Shown here: piece after piece, positions 33,737 to 43,891 of the stretch | Layout: each line of letters begins with the position of its first letter | How positions within the stretch are numbered: position 1 is the first letter of the stretch | Assembly: GCF_000687475.1 (NCBI RefSeq) | Contig: NC_057318.1 | Coordinates: forward strand, 1,364,001 to 1,428,000 | Reading direction: 5' to 3' | DNA: 64,000 nt | From: Ustilaginoidea virens | Taxonomy: Eukaryota > Ascomycota > Sordariomycetes > Hypocreales > Clavicipitaceae | The notes under the pieces: model-generated | Seen by the model: the letters and a program-made list of their open reading frames with translations, nothing else | Told to the model about the DNA's origin: nothing | Databases searched by the model: none | Translations under genes and position numbers: made by a program

Positions 33737-36245
33737 TAGCATAAGTATCTATACTAGGTCCCGAACTTAATTTATTAATTGATAGTATATTATCGTATTT
33801 AGATTTTCCGTATTAACTATATAGTTTTATACCTTTAGCTAGTCGCATTATATTAAAGGCCTTTAGTCGTTAGATAAGGTTAAATATTCTTTCTTTTATT
33901 TTTATATTCTATTCTATTTAATATATTATTTTCTTATCTCTTTTGGCCTACTAATCTAATATTATTCGAAGGGGGTCTAAGCTTAAGGCTAGTTTATCAT
34001 TATCTTCTAAAGGAAGTAATTTCTTACTAAATAATACTTAGCATCCGTAAATAATACTTTTTAGGTCTAATATCATCAAGTCAGTTATTACTATAATACC
34101 TTTCTAAAGTCCTCTACTATAAAGGCAATTAGCGACTCTTTTATATAAGTATTAGTTAACCTCTTTATTAGGTATACTAAGAACTATATTAGTAAGTAGT
34201 AGTTATTTATTAATAGACTTAACCTTTATAGAGAGCTTATCTGCATAGGTTATATATGCTTTTAATATTTTACCCTTTTTTCGATAGAAATCGAAAACTT
34301 CCTTTTGAATTATTACCTTAATATAAAGGTCTAGATCTTTAAATTTCTTAATAAAATTCGTTACTAAATCGGATTATTTTCGTTTATTATAGTCTAAGTT
34401 TTTATACTAAGTAAAGGCCTTTCCTTTTAAGCTAGTAATAAAAATATTCTTTGCAATAATATTATAGTAAGCGGTCATATAGCCGCCTGCTATAGTAGAT
34501 ATTATTAAATAATTATCGATATAATCCTACAGTAGTCTATCCTTAGGATATCTAGTAAATAAAGTTATGCCTATTCCTATAGCTATAAGGAAAGGGGAAG
34601 GTATTATATTCTATATAGTTGCCGATTATTATATTAATTTAGATTTATTTATTAAATCAGATTCTTTTATAAATTTAGATTCTTTTACTAATTCTCTATT
34701 AAGTTTTATTTTTAAAGGAATTAGATAAGGATATTAATAAGTAGGAGAAGATAAACTAAAAGAAAATAGATCTGGTAGTAAATGAGTTTAGTATTCCTAA
34801 TTATCTTTTAGTTTAATAAATAATAGTCCTAAGAACTATAAGGGAGGGGTTAGAATAATTCCCTAATCTATATTTTGGTTGTGGGATGTAGATATTTAGA
34901 TAGTCGATATTTAGATAATAGGAGGGAGGGTAAGATAAAAATCTAAATAAAAATCTAGATAGTCGATTATTAACTGACGAAAGTTTGGTATTATTATATT
35001 TAGAAGTTTCTATTATTAAAGGTGGTTTTAGAGGGAAGAAAAGAGGAGAGAAAAAGGAGAGTAAAAAAAAGGTTAGACTTTAAAGGGTTTAAATAATAAG
35101 TTAATTTCTTTAAAGACTAATAATTCTTTGATTATTCTACTAATTAATTATAAAAATCGTTTATAAGTTCTACTGACTATTCTATTAGATTAAACTAGAC
35201 TAATTAGATTAGATTGGACTAAAAAAGAGAAAAGAAAAGAAAGAGAAAAAAAAATCCCTCCTCTAAAAAAAAGTTCTCCCTTACGTTTTGCCTAGGTCGT
35301 AAGTATAAACTTCTTCCTTCCTTCCTACTTTTCAAGCAATATAGCCTTATATCATTACACTAGGGCAAGTAGCATATTTTCATCTACAATTTCGCCACTT
35401 GCCCTAATAAATTGCCCTAAAGTTTTAGTGCCCCATTAATATACCTTAGTTTACAACTTAAACTATAGGTTTCTATTATAATCGGCAATTTTAGCAGCTT
35501 ATAACCTTGAGTCAATCTAGTTCTGTGTCTGCCTTTATCGCTAGTAGTTCTATCCTTTGTCTTGAATATATCTTATAACTTTGCAGCCTTATAATAATAA
35601 AGTCGTGTCAAATTGTATTTTCTTAATTTAATATCGTAGCCTCGCAAGGATAAAGTCGTATCGCATTATATTTTCTTAATTTAACCGCAGCTGAATTCTT
35701 CTGACTGTAGTCAGGCATTATAGGATTTTAATTCAACCGCAGCCGAATTCTTCTGACCGCAGCCAGGCATCATAGGAGTGACCGTAGCTACTTAATTCGA
35801 TATTAATCCTTATACGCAGCTATCGATCTAACCACTCAATTCAACCGCAGCTAAATTATTCTGACCGCAGCTAGGAACTTTGCAGGCCTTTACGCGCAGC
35901 TATAGACCTGACCTAACTGTAGCTAGGATTTTTCTGACTGCAGCTAGGAACTCTGTAGGCCTTCACGCGCAGCTATAGACCTGACCTAACTGCAGCTAGG
36001 ATTTTTTTTTGCATTATAATTATAATTATTTGGTCGTTCGTAGTATTCGGACTTAGAAAAAAAGAGGCTATAATAAAGTGTTGCTGAATCCGGTCAAATA
36101 AGTGCTAAAGTATGATGGTGTTAGCGGTAAATGGTTCGCGCGATTTATTGAGAAAAAAAAACCTTAGGAAGAAGAAGATGATGATGATGTATGCAATAAT
36201 ATCGTAGTTGTAGCGGATTGATAAAAAGTCCCAGTCTTATCACTA
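33737..36245 (-). pseudogene. Gypsy-1 leader and gag N-terminal remnant
   Basis: From the 5' LTR at 36,246 this carries the untranslated leader (about 35,300-36,245, with the tandem array described separately) and then a strongly decayed gag region down to the Gypsy-2 insertion. No domain other than the downstream zinc knuckle can be named. A typical tRNA primer site next to the LTR is not visible: the minus strand there reads TAGTGATAAGACTGGG. Confidence 0.5.
35690..36005. repeat. Imperfect tandem array in the Gypsy-1 leader
   Basis: Units share CTGACYGCAGCYAGG and GCGCAGCTATAGACCTGACC. The two best copies begin at 35,861 and 35,934, a period of 73 bp. Further degenerate copies lie upstream near 35,700 and 35,752. 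C/T differences between copies are common. Confidence 0.75.
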
Positions 36246-36347
36246 TGAATTCTTTTCACTAGCATGGGGCTAAAATGTGTTGTGTAGGAGGGTTGGTTTT
36301 TCTTCGAGCTAATCTAATCTAGAACCCCACTATTTATCCCTTCAATA
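36246..36347 (-). repeat. Gypsy-1 5' LTR (102 bp)
   Basis: Right copy of the island-flanking direct repeat. The minus strand begins TATTGAAGGG (TG changed to TA by a RIP-type transition) and ends GAATTCA. GC-rich sequence resumes immediately outside. Confidence 0.8.
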
Positions 36348-37428
36348 GGACCTTGGGTTCCTAGGCTGTTGAGGAGCGTTGACGACGGGCTGGGCTTTCC
36401 CAGCCACCTCCATACCTGCGCCGGCCGTTACCTGCTGGGGCTTCCAAAGTGGAGCGGGCGTGCGTGCCGGCAGGAGGCTCCGATATTTCCGCAAAGCAGC
36501 ACGACATGCAAGAGACTTTGATTTTACCCGTGGCCCAGGTAGGTAGGTAGGAACCTAGGTAGGTAGGTACCTTATGTATTCACCTACCTAAGGGATGTAT
36601 GTACTGTACCCGCTTGGCCGAGCCAGAGGTTGCGTCAGAAAGTGCGCATGTACCGGTACGTGGTACCTGCGTTGGCGCAGGTGCGTATCGGCAGGGATTG
36701 ATGGATGGTGCAGGGTCGGGTCCGCCGCTGAGCCCTGCTGCCGCGGCGTCGCTTGCTCGAGGCCAGGCCAGGCGGTGGTTGCTTGCCACGCCCGGGCATG
36801 CAAATGCAACTCTTGTCTGTCCCCCCAAATTGAATTGCTGCATTCATTAAGGCTGCGCACTCCAAGTCTCCCAGTTTTGAAAGGGATTCTTTTCTTTTTT
36901 TCCTTTTCCCCCCCCCCTCCCTGCTCCTCCACTCGGGACTTGGCCATTGAAACTGAACTCCTTTGCCAAAGCACCTTCCATATCCTCCTCAACCAAAGGC
37001 TGCTGCGGGATCCGGCGTGTTACAAGTCGTACGACCGCCAACAGGTCGGTCGCGACTGCCGTGCCAGTTGTTGCGCACGCAGACCACTCCAAGCCAAGCC
37101 CCCCCCCCCCCCCCCCCCCCCCCCCCTCACGGGAGCTCCTTCCGTAACCCCCCCACTGCCGTGCTTGATGTCGCGCAATCACAGTTGAGTCCAGACTTTC
37201 ATCTTTATCACGGATTGAGGCGCCTCGAGATCAGCGCAGCATCACGCCGTCGCCGGTGCGGCTTCCAACCGCCCAACTGTTTCGTCTCCCAACGCCCAAC
37301 CGTCTCAGGGCCGGCCGGTCCGCAAATGGGACGGCTCGCGCGCTCGCACAAACAAGGCAACTCTGGAATATCCGCGCCACCGCGGTCGCTGCGGTCGCTG
37401 CGGTAGCGGCCTTGCCGCCTTTGCCACG
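36348..37428. promoter_or_regulatory. Spacer and upstream region of the proline-rich gene
   Basis: GC-rich again. It holds a TAGGTAGGTACC repeat cluster at about 36,540-36,580, a C-tract near 36,910, and a run of 28 C at 37,099-37,126 about 300 bp before the start codon at 37,429. I see no gene in it; overlapping open frames have no domains. Confidence 0.5.
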
Positions 37429-39546
37429 ATGCTGGGCATAGAAACGTCTCTTCTTGGCGATGCTCCTCCGGCCAGCCGGTCGCGATTCTCCAAAGCGCTG
37501 CCTTGCGTCCCCTCGGCCGACGGAAACAGCCTCCCGCTTCCGCACTTGCCGCTTCCTCCTCTTCCTCTTCCTCTTCCTCCTCCTCCTGCCGCTGCCGCTG
37601 CCGCTGCCAAAGTGCCTCGGGGGAATGGCGGCGACACCAGGGTCGTCAACAGCATCCCCAGGAAACCCGTTGCATTCTCAGCCTCCAAGCCAATCCCTCC
37701 TGCGCCATCGCCCTCCTCGTCCGCAACCACGTCGATGGCGATACCCAGGCGGCCAGTCGGCGGCGCTGTGCAGCCCCCCGTACAACCTGGCCTCGCTCTT
37801 CCCCCAGAGCCCTCACCTACCGATTCCATATGCAGCCTGCTGCTGGCGTATTCGCGCGAGCCAGACGTCCCAGTCTCCTCGGGTGGCACCTACACGACAG
37901 AAAGCAGAGTCGGCGCCGTCCGCGACCCCGAGAGCCTGTCACATGCTGCCGGCAAGTCGTCACCACCACCACCACCACCACCAGCACTGCGCAGCTACCA
38001 GAGCAACGACCAGAGCAGCCACCAGAGCTTGCAAGCCATGCCGCCCGCATCGGGAAACCGCAGCAAGAACAGCTGTCCCGCGCCGCCACCCAAGGATGGC
38101 CGGGACGACCAATCTTCTCCTTCGCGAGTCAAGCCACTTCCCTCAACTCCGCTGCCCAATCCACCACTATCACTACCACCACTACCACCACTACCACCAC
38201 CACCACCACCGCCGCCGCCGCCGCCGCCGCCGCCCCCTCGATCCGAAATCTGGAAACGCCGGCCGCAGGCTGGCGACAAGGTAAAGGAGCTGCCCGATCT
38301 CAAGCTGCATCACAGCCACGGCTCAACTGCATCCACTTCGTCCGTCCAAACGGCTGTCGTCAAAGCAACCCCCGCCGCTGGTGCCTCCCACCCGAGCCCG
38401 CGCGACGAGGCGGACCAGACCTCACCACTGCCACCTGTCATGTCCCTGCCGGGACCCAACAACATACGGCCCAACACACGGCCGGCACCGCAAGCTGAAG
38501 CCCACGAGGCGCCTGAATCCATGGGATGTGCCGGGTCAAAGGCTCTGGGCACCAAAGACCAGCCCGCAGGCGTCAATCTCAACCCCACGGCGAACGCGAA
38601 TCGCTTCCCTCCGCGCACAGACAGCAAGCGGCCCCCCACGCCCGAATACACAAAGGGCGACGTCGAGCCTCCGCGCGCTCTGGCTGACAATGTCGCCAAG
38701 CCAGCATCCCCCATCTCGGCCAACGCATCACCAAGGGATGGGACCAGAGCTGACATGGCCAAAAGGACACCGTCCCAGCCGTTGCTTTCCTCATTCCCCC
38801 AAGAGCGCCCCGAATCCCACCTTGGACCTAGACTCTCATCTGCAGCCCCGGACCTGCGCCTTGCCCGAAGTTTTCAGGACCTACGACGACCTGGACCGAT
38901 TCCTGCCCACGACGTGCCTCCCAACTCGTGCAGGAAACCGCACCCGCACCCGCACCCGCACCCGCCTTACCCACTTCACCCAAGTCTAGACAGTAGCAGT
39001 CGTGCTACACACCCTTCAACCTCACCGCTCGCATCAAACGGCTCGGGCACTCCGCCCAGACGACCTGGCACAACGTCCGGAGGACCCGAGCCGAGGATAG
39101 TCCCACCGTCGGACGCGCGAGAACCCCTGTACCATGGCCGAGATGGTTCACTGTATGCGGAAATGAAGACTTGCGACACCTTCGACCCCAGAGCCGCCTA
39201 CTTTCCGGTCCAGACAGACAAGCCTGTCGATCCCGGCGCAATCATAGCGTCCAAGCCGCCGAACCACTCACATTACGATTGCTATCAGAAGCATCGAACA
39301 ATGAATCGCAGGTCCAACAGGAACCATCCGCTCACTTGCCAAACCTGCGACAGAGCGGACGTGGAGGACCGCTGGGTATGCACCTTTTGCCACTTGCGCA
39401 TCTGCGAAGCGTGCATGCGAGCATTGAATGGGCATGGGAAGGTCTTGAGGAGCCTGGTAGACCAGCTGGAGATGAGCACTCCGCTCAGCTTGTCATCCGT
39501 ATCGCGGCCCGCGTCTGCTCTGGGAATCGAATTGCCGCCAAGCTAG
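37429..39546 (+). CDS. Proline-rich protein with C-terminal cysteine-rich (zinc-type) module
   Basis: A single-exon protein of 705 aa, function unknown. Residues 1-600 are low-complexity: Pro/Ser-rich with polyproline runs (about residues 36-60, 180-186 and 245-275) and an HPHPHPHPH stretch near 505. A cysteine module near residues 640-665 reads CQTC, a ten-residue spacer, CTFC, then CEAC, followed by a short helical segment ending VDQLEMS. This pattern suggests a small treble-clef or B-box-like zinc site. I recall similar C-termini in hypothetical proteins of other ascomycetes. Polyproline runs could bind SH3, WW or profilin partners, which is inference. There is no transmembrane segment. 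The start is the first ATG of the frame; several GC-rich shadow frames overlap it, but only this one ends in a conserved-looking domain. Confidence 0.78.
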   Translation: MLGIETSLLGDAPPASRSRFSKALPCVPSADGNSLPLPHLPLPPLPLPLPPPPAAAAAAAKVPRGNGGDTRVVNSIPRKPVAFSASKPIPPAPSPSSSATTSMAIPRRPVGGAVQPPVQPGLALPPEPSPTDSICSLLLAYSREPDVPVSSGGTYTTESRVGAVRDPESLSHAAGKSSPPPPPPPALRSYQSNDQSSHQSLQAMPPASGNRSKNSCPAPPPKDGRDDQSSPSRVKPLPSTPLPNPPLSLPPLPPLPPPPPPPPPPPPPPPRSEIWKRRPQAGDKVKELPDLKLHHSHGSTASTSSVQTAVVKATPAAGASHPSPRDEADQTSPLPPVMSLPGPNNIRPNTRPAPQAEAHEAPESMGCAGSKALGTKDQPAGVNLNPTANANRFPPRTDSKRPPTPEYTKGDVEPPRALADNVAKPASPISANASPRDGTRADMAKRTPSQPLLSSFPQERPESHLGPRLSSAAPDLRLARSFQDLRRPGPIPAHDVPPNSCRKPHPHPHPHPPYPLHPSLDSSSRATHPSTSPLASNGSGTPPRRPGTTSGGPEPRIVPPSDAREPLYHGRDGSLYAEMKTCDTFDPRAAYFPVQTDKPVDPGAIIASKPPNHSHYDCYQKHRTMNRRSNRNHPLTCQTCDRADVEDRWVCTFCHLRICEACMRALNGHGKVLRSLVDQLEMSTPLSLSSVSRPASALGIELPPS

Positions 39547-40624
39547 CTGGTCTAGCTATCCGACGAGTTGGGCTCGATTTGCAGTCGGTCATTTCAATCC
39601 CCCCCTCTTCTTCCCCCCCTTCTACTTCTCCCCCCCCTTCTTCTTCTTCCCCCCCTTCTTCTTCTTCCTCTTCGTTCTTCCCTTTTTCTTGATATCTTGT
39701 TGTATATTTATGATTTGCCAGTCCTCTCACTCCCCAAGGCCTGGCATGCATCAGCAGGCAGAGCTGCAACCCACGGCAGGGCGGATCTCGTTTCAGGACA
39801 TATTGTTGTTGCATTGGATGACAGGTGGGATTTGGTAACGCGTTGTAGAATACAAGATGATGAGTGGACATTTTCAAGGGATTGTTGCCAAGGCACGGGG
39901 GAAAATACCAACTGTCGTTTGGCCTCCAAATTTGGAAGGCTTCTTCTGCTCATGTTTTGGCCCACCCCCTTTTTCAGGAAACACCCAGCAAGGAAGTAAT
40001 GGATCATGGAATTCCAACTATTCTTTTCACATGGGACTGCATGTCCCAGCGCAACAGCATGTCGATGTTGATCCGTCGCTGTGGCCTGGATAAACGAGAA
40101 CCACCTAACCTAACGTATGCATGTACATATGTACGTATCCAGCAGGGTTTGGCCAATCATCGGGCAAGCCCTTGGTCCTGTACATGCATCATCGCCGTCT
40201 TAGGCGCAGGGCCTGCTGCTCTGCAGAAATGCGGGAACGCTGGCGCTACCGTGCTGGCAAACCATATAAGCTTTCGAGTGATGATGCGATGTGAGTCCGG
40301 TGTTTGACCAAGGTTTTGGTGTTGCTGATGCCTTTGCTGGTTGCCTCAACCTCGACTCTGGTCATGTCATGGATGATGACTCATGATGGGAAAACGGGAG
40401 GGCGGTGTCATGTGATGGGCGGGTCGTCAGCCACTTGTGCCTGGGGATGGGGCTGTACTCCGTACTCTCCTGACGGATAACTCGGTACTCGGTACCGGTA
40501 CTCCGTGCAGGAATATGTAACAATCTGGTGGATTTCCATATTTCATCCAGTGACTTTCTGTGGGGCCTCGCCAACCTTTTTTCGAAACTGCAAGTCATCG
40601 CCCGAAACTTCACAGAGGACCGTC
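39547..40624. other. Spacer between the proline-rich gene and the next plus-strand gene
   Basis: Contains the 3' flank of the proline-rich gene, with a CTTCTTCCCCC-type pyrimidine repeat at about 39,600-39,690, and the upstream region of the next gene. A dense group of GTACTCCGTAC/GGTACTCGGTACCGGTACTCCG motifs lies at 40,453-40,507, about 120-170 bp before the next start codon. No gene is recognised. Confidence 0.5.
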
Positions 40625-42256
40625 ATGTCCTCACCCGTCAAACGATCTCGGTCCCTGAAGAAGCCGACACTGGCACCGGCAACCAACCCGCCAGCCAAGC
40701 CCTTGGCCAATTCCTCCAACTCCGCCCGCGGCACCTCGCCCAGCCGCCTGCCAGTCAAACCTCCGCCCCGGCCAACGTCCCTCATCGTCAACGGCTCGTC
40801 GTCGGCGTCGTCATCGTCATCGAGAGCCTTGTCACTCGCGCCGACGACCTCGGGGAACGGTGGCGCGAGGGGCCCGCGGCCGGCGGTCCCGGCTGCGCCA
40901 GGCCGCTCGACGTCCGTCTCCAGAAAGCACGACGGCACTGCCTCGGCCCCAGGACCCAAGAAGGAGACGACGGGCCGCCACCCGCCTCCGCGCGGTGCAA
41001 ACAGGCCCCCCGCGCAGGTCAGGCCGCGTCCCTCGTCCGCGGCGAGCGAAGGCGCCAGCCGGGGCGAGAGCAAGAGGGCCGCCTCGTCGCACGTGCGCTC
41101 TAGGAGCACATTGACATGCCTGACCGCCGCGACGTCGCTGAGACGGCAGTCGGGCGATGATTGCGCGGCTGGCCGGCATGCGGCTCCCGCCACGGCCGAG
41201 GTCGACGGCGCCAGCGGCGCCCGCAGCGCCAGACATGGTGGGCTTTTGCGTAGCGCGTCTGCCGCCGACAAGGGCTCGCCCGCGCCGTTCAAGCCGGCCG
41301 CCGACGTGCATCATCTAACCGTCGCCGCGGCTTCCGCAGGCCCCGCCAAAAACCCTCAGCAGGGACACCCTCGGCAGGGACACCCTCGGCTACGACCTGC
41401 GTTTTCCACCCTGAGCAAGCACTACTCGCCGGTCAAGTCGCAGGCGCCCAAGCCGCTCACGTCGGCGATTCTCGCGCCGCCATCCCCCTCCAAGCTGCCC
41501 GCCAACATGGCCGCGTCCGCCGAGACGAGCAGGCTGCAGGCAGAGCTCCTCCAGCTGCACCTCCTCCACAGAGACTATCCCGCCACCAGGGCGCAATGGC
41601 AGGCCAGTGCGAAAGACAAGCTCAGGGAGCGGTTCGGCAAGGTAAGCCAGGAGAGCAGGAGCGCCGCGGGCCGGGAGTCGGCCGCCGCGGAGGGGGACAA
41701 CATCCTCGCCCTCAGACGCTGGGCGTGCCGCGGCGCGGGAATCGAAGACAAGGTCCAGGCCTTGGATGAGATCATGACGGGCCTGTGGACGCTGAGCGAG
41801 CCCGCCGGTCGGTATGCCAGGATCGTGCGACGTTTTGAGCGGTGGGCCCACCACGTGTCCGATGCCGAGGAAGCTCGACGCCACGCCGACAAGATGCTCG
41901 TCCACCGTCACGATTCCCTGTTCCTCGGGGAGGTAGACGGCGCGTGGGGGGAAGAGCGTGCCAGCGTGCTCCGCAAGTTGGAGGCTTGGCGGTGCCGACT
42001 TTCCGACATTGACGACCTCGCTGCTTCGGAGGAGCGTGGCGCGGCGAACCGCCCTGCGGCGCAACCGTCCAGTCTGGAAAGGATGCTTCGAGGGGCCGGG
42101 GAACTGGTGCACGGCATGTTGGCTGAGCTGCATGCCATGGAGGAGATTGAGCAGCAAGCCCTGGCGAGGGAGGAGGAGTGGATTGCGAGCATGATTCGGG
42201 ATGGTGACGACGGCTTTGACGCCCCAAAGGCTGGTGCCATTTGGCGAGCTGCCTAG
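40625..42256 (+). CDS. Conserved fungal protein of unknown function, disordered N-terminus and helical C-terminus
   Basis: A single exon of 543 aa when started at MSSPVKRSRSLKKPT (40,625). An in-frame ATG at 40,505 would add 40 residues without conserved character. Residues 1-300 are basic, Ser/Pro/Ala-rich and probably disordered. From about residue 298 (AETSRLQAELLQLHLLHRDYPATRAQW) the protein becomes helical with heptad-like Leu spacing, and it stays so to the end. That region contains LDEIMTGLWTLSEPAGRYARIVRRFERW. I recall this C-terminal block as a signature of an uncharacterised Pezizomycotina family, but no function is known to me. The predicted coiled coils suggest a structural or complex-forming role, perhaps cytoskeletal; this is inference. 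A TACTCCGTAC-type motif cluster lies upstream. Confidence 0.82.
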   Translation: MSSPVKRSRSLKKPTLAPATNPPAKPLANSSNSARGTSPSRLPVKPPPRPTSLIVNGSSSASSSSSRALSLAPTTSGNGGARGPRPAVPAAPGRSTSVSRKHDGTASAPGPKKETTGRHPPPRGANRPPAQVRPRPSSAASEGASRGESKRAASSHVRSRSTLTCLTAATSLRRQSGDDCAAGRHAAPATAEVDGASGARSARHGGLLRSASAADKGSPAPFKPAADVHHLTVAAASAGPAKNPQQGHPRQGHPRLRPAFSTLSKHYSPVKSQAPKPLTSAILAPPSPSKLPANMAASAETSRLQAELLQLHLLHRDYPATRAQWQASAKDKLRERFGKVSQESRSAAGRESAAAEGDNILALRRWACRGAGIEDKVQALDEIMTGLWTLSEPAGRYARIVRRFERWAHHVSDAEEARRHADKMLVHRHDSLFLGEVDGAWGEERASVLRKLEAWRCRLSDIDDLAASEERGAANRPAAQPSSLERMLRGAGELVHGMLAELHAMEEIEQQALAREEEWIASMIRDGDDGFDAPKAGAIWRAA

Positions 42257-43108
42257 TCTCGAGCCAGCTGCTTGGTCTCTTGACCGTGGCCGAATCCCCT
42301 TTTGCCTTTTTTGTTTTGTTTCATCGTCCTGCCCCCAACGGTGCACAGGTCCCAACGGGCTCTACCTCGAGCATGGTTGTTGGTGGGTGCCCGACAGGCA
42401 TCACCGAGTTTTGCCCATCTAGATACCCGGTGACTGGTTCTGCTTATGGTAGTTTTGCCGACGTGCCTGTGGCCCCCGGTCGTGCAACACTGTTACTTTA
42501 CAAGAAATCGTAGAGAGCGAGTGTCTCGAGGGTTCCAATCTTGGGGCCTTTTTGTTGCAACAACGACTGCTCTAGCAAATCTATGCACACCCACTGCTTG
42601 ACCCAGCGTCGACCGCTTCAAGTTAACTACTCCACGGGACGTCCTGCGCAGGAAATAAAAAGAGAACAAATCCAAACAAAAATGGCTGGAAGCAGAAGAA
42701 AGATGGGGGGGGAAGGGAGCGAATGGGGAGAGAAATCAGTCCCCGTTTCCCCAAGAAAGCACCGAAACTTTATGCTCTTGCCCCCCTCCTTTAATATGGA
42801 CTCGTCCGTCCCTTCGTCTTGTGCTAGTGCCCCTTTTGAATTCCGTGCCACGGCCACGGCCAGCTACAACTTCCGATACATCTTGCCCTGGTTTCCGCGC
42901 CCATCGTTCCAGGGTCGTCATTCCTAGTATGTGTTGGCCGTTTTTATCTTGGGAGGCATCCAAAAAGTAGAGTGTGGATTTGACCCATCTCGAAGACGAA
43001 ATGATGGCAACAATGGAAGACGATTTCGGCATATTCGGGTCGAGTTGAATCGCAAACGACTGGGAGTGAAAATCAGACCCGAGCCATCGTTGCCGAGTGT
43101 CGCTCTTC
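42257..43108. other. Convergent spacer between the unknown gene and the 6PGL gene
   Basis: Two transcripts end here from opposite sides. No gene, clear repeat or regulatory site is recognised. Open frames on both strands lack domains. Confidence 0.5.
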
Positions 43109-43891
43109 CTACAAGTAGGCTTTCCTGGGAAAGGCGACACCTTGGACGGCAGGCTCGTCCACGAACCAGCTGCACCGCTCGCCAGCGGCTTCGTTGACCA
43201 GGGTGCATGGTAGACCCTCGGGCGAGTCGAATATTCGCTTCATGATATCCTTCTTGCCGCTGCCGGTTGCCACAAAGGCCACGCGGACGGCGTGGGTAAC
43301 GACGGGCAGAGTGAGAGTGATCCGTCTCGGGGGCGGCTTGGGAGAGTCTTCGATGGGAGCTACCCAGGCATCGGTCTCGCGGAGGAGGGGGTGGCCGGGG
43401 AACAGGGAGCAGGTGTGACCATCGGGCCCGCAGCCGAGCAGGATCAAGTCGAAGATGGGGAGGCGGACAGAGTCACGGCTCGCGAAGCTGCCGACGAGGG
43501 TTTTCTCGTACTGGTCTGCTAGCTCTTGGGTGTCGTCGAGATGCGCGGCGTCAATGGCCCGCACCGTGGGCTGCTGGTCTGCGGGCAGCTTGTCCAGAAG
43601 CTCGGCTTTGAGCAGCGCGTGGTTGGAATCGGCGTGGTCCAGCGGCACGGCACGTTCGTCGGCGAAGAAGATTTCCCACTTGGCGAAGTCGACCTTGTCG
43701 TCGGGGCCCCTTGGCGGGGCCAGGAGAGCCTGGGCAAGAGTTTTGGGCAACGAGCCACCGGAGACGGCCACCCTGAAGGAATCTTGTCGGCAGAAGCCGG
43801 CGTTCTGGCTCTGGACGATGTAGGCACGCAGAGCGGGTGCCAGAGCGTCGACGTCGGGGAAGGCGTAGAGGTTGGGCTGCGTTTTGGGCAT
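43109..43891 (-). CDS. SOL3: 6-phosphogluconolactonase (EC 3.1.1.31)
   Basis: Hydrolyses 6-phosphogluconolactone to 6-phosphogluconate, the second step of the oxidative pentose phosphate pathway, in the cytosol. The single exon encodes 260 aa, the normal family size. Signature blocks are intact: VSGGSLPKTL near residue 44, FFADERAVP near 80, and GCGPDGHTCSLFPGH near 150, which carries the catalytic-site Asp-Gly-His. The start is MPKTQPNLYAF at 43,891. The frame is open upstream to 44,302, but that part is Ser/Pro/Thr-rich and unlike the family. The symbol is the yeast equivalent; yeast has SOL3 and SOL4, and filamentous fungi often have one gene. Its two neighbours are unrelated. Confidence 0.95.
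   Translation of the reverse strand: MPKTQPNLYAFPDVDALAPALRAYIVQSQNAGFCRQDSFRVAVSGGSLPKTLAQALLAPPRGPDDKVDFAKWEIFFADERAVPLDHADSNHALLKAELLDKLPADQQPTVRAIDAAHLDDTQELADQYEKTLVGSFASRDSVRLPIFDLILLGCGPDGHTCSLFPGHPLLRETDAWVAPIEDSPKPPPRRITLTLPVVTHAVRVAFVATGSGKKDIMKRIFDSPEGLPCTLVNEAAGERCSWFVDEPAVQGVAFPRKAYL

Larger units (their letters stand above)
11837..36347 (-). mobile_element. Gypsy-1: outer Ty3/Gypsy LTR retrotransposon, RIP-decayed and split by two nested elements
   Basis: The island is bounded by 102-bp direct repeats (11,837-11,938 and 36,246-36,347) that read TGTTGAAGGG..GAATTCA on the minus strand. A polypurine tract abuts the left copy, so transcription ran right to left. Between the repeats, excluding the nested insertions, the minus strand carries in order a gag CCHC remnant (26,029-26,070), a protease remnant (about 24,860-24,915), RT (about 22,800-23,800), RNase H (about 22,100-22,700) and integrase (from about 22,000 to 21,278, resuming below 13,866). 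This is Ty3/Gypsy order. Removing the two insertions and one copy of each TSD gives about 9.5 kb. All frames are broken and the sequence is extremely AT-rich. No clean target-site duplication is seen (GGTAC left, GGACC right), so the exact ends are less certain than for the nested elements. Confidence 0.82.

Noticed and set aside
11832..36352. GGTAC / GGACC as a Gypsy-1 target-site duplication
   Set aside because: Two of five bases differ, and the differences are transversions, so RIP cannot explain them.
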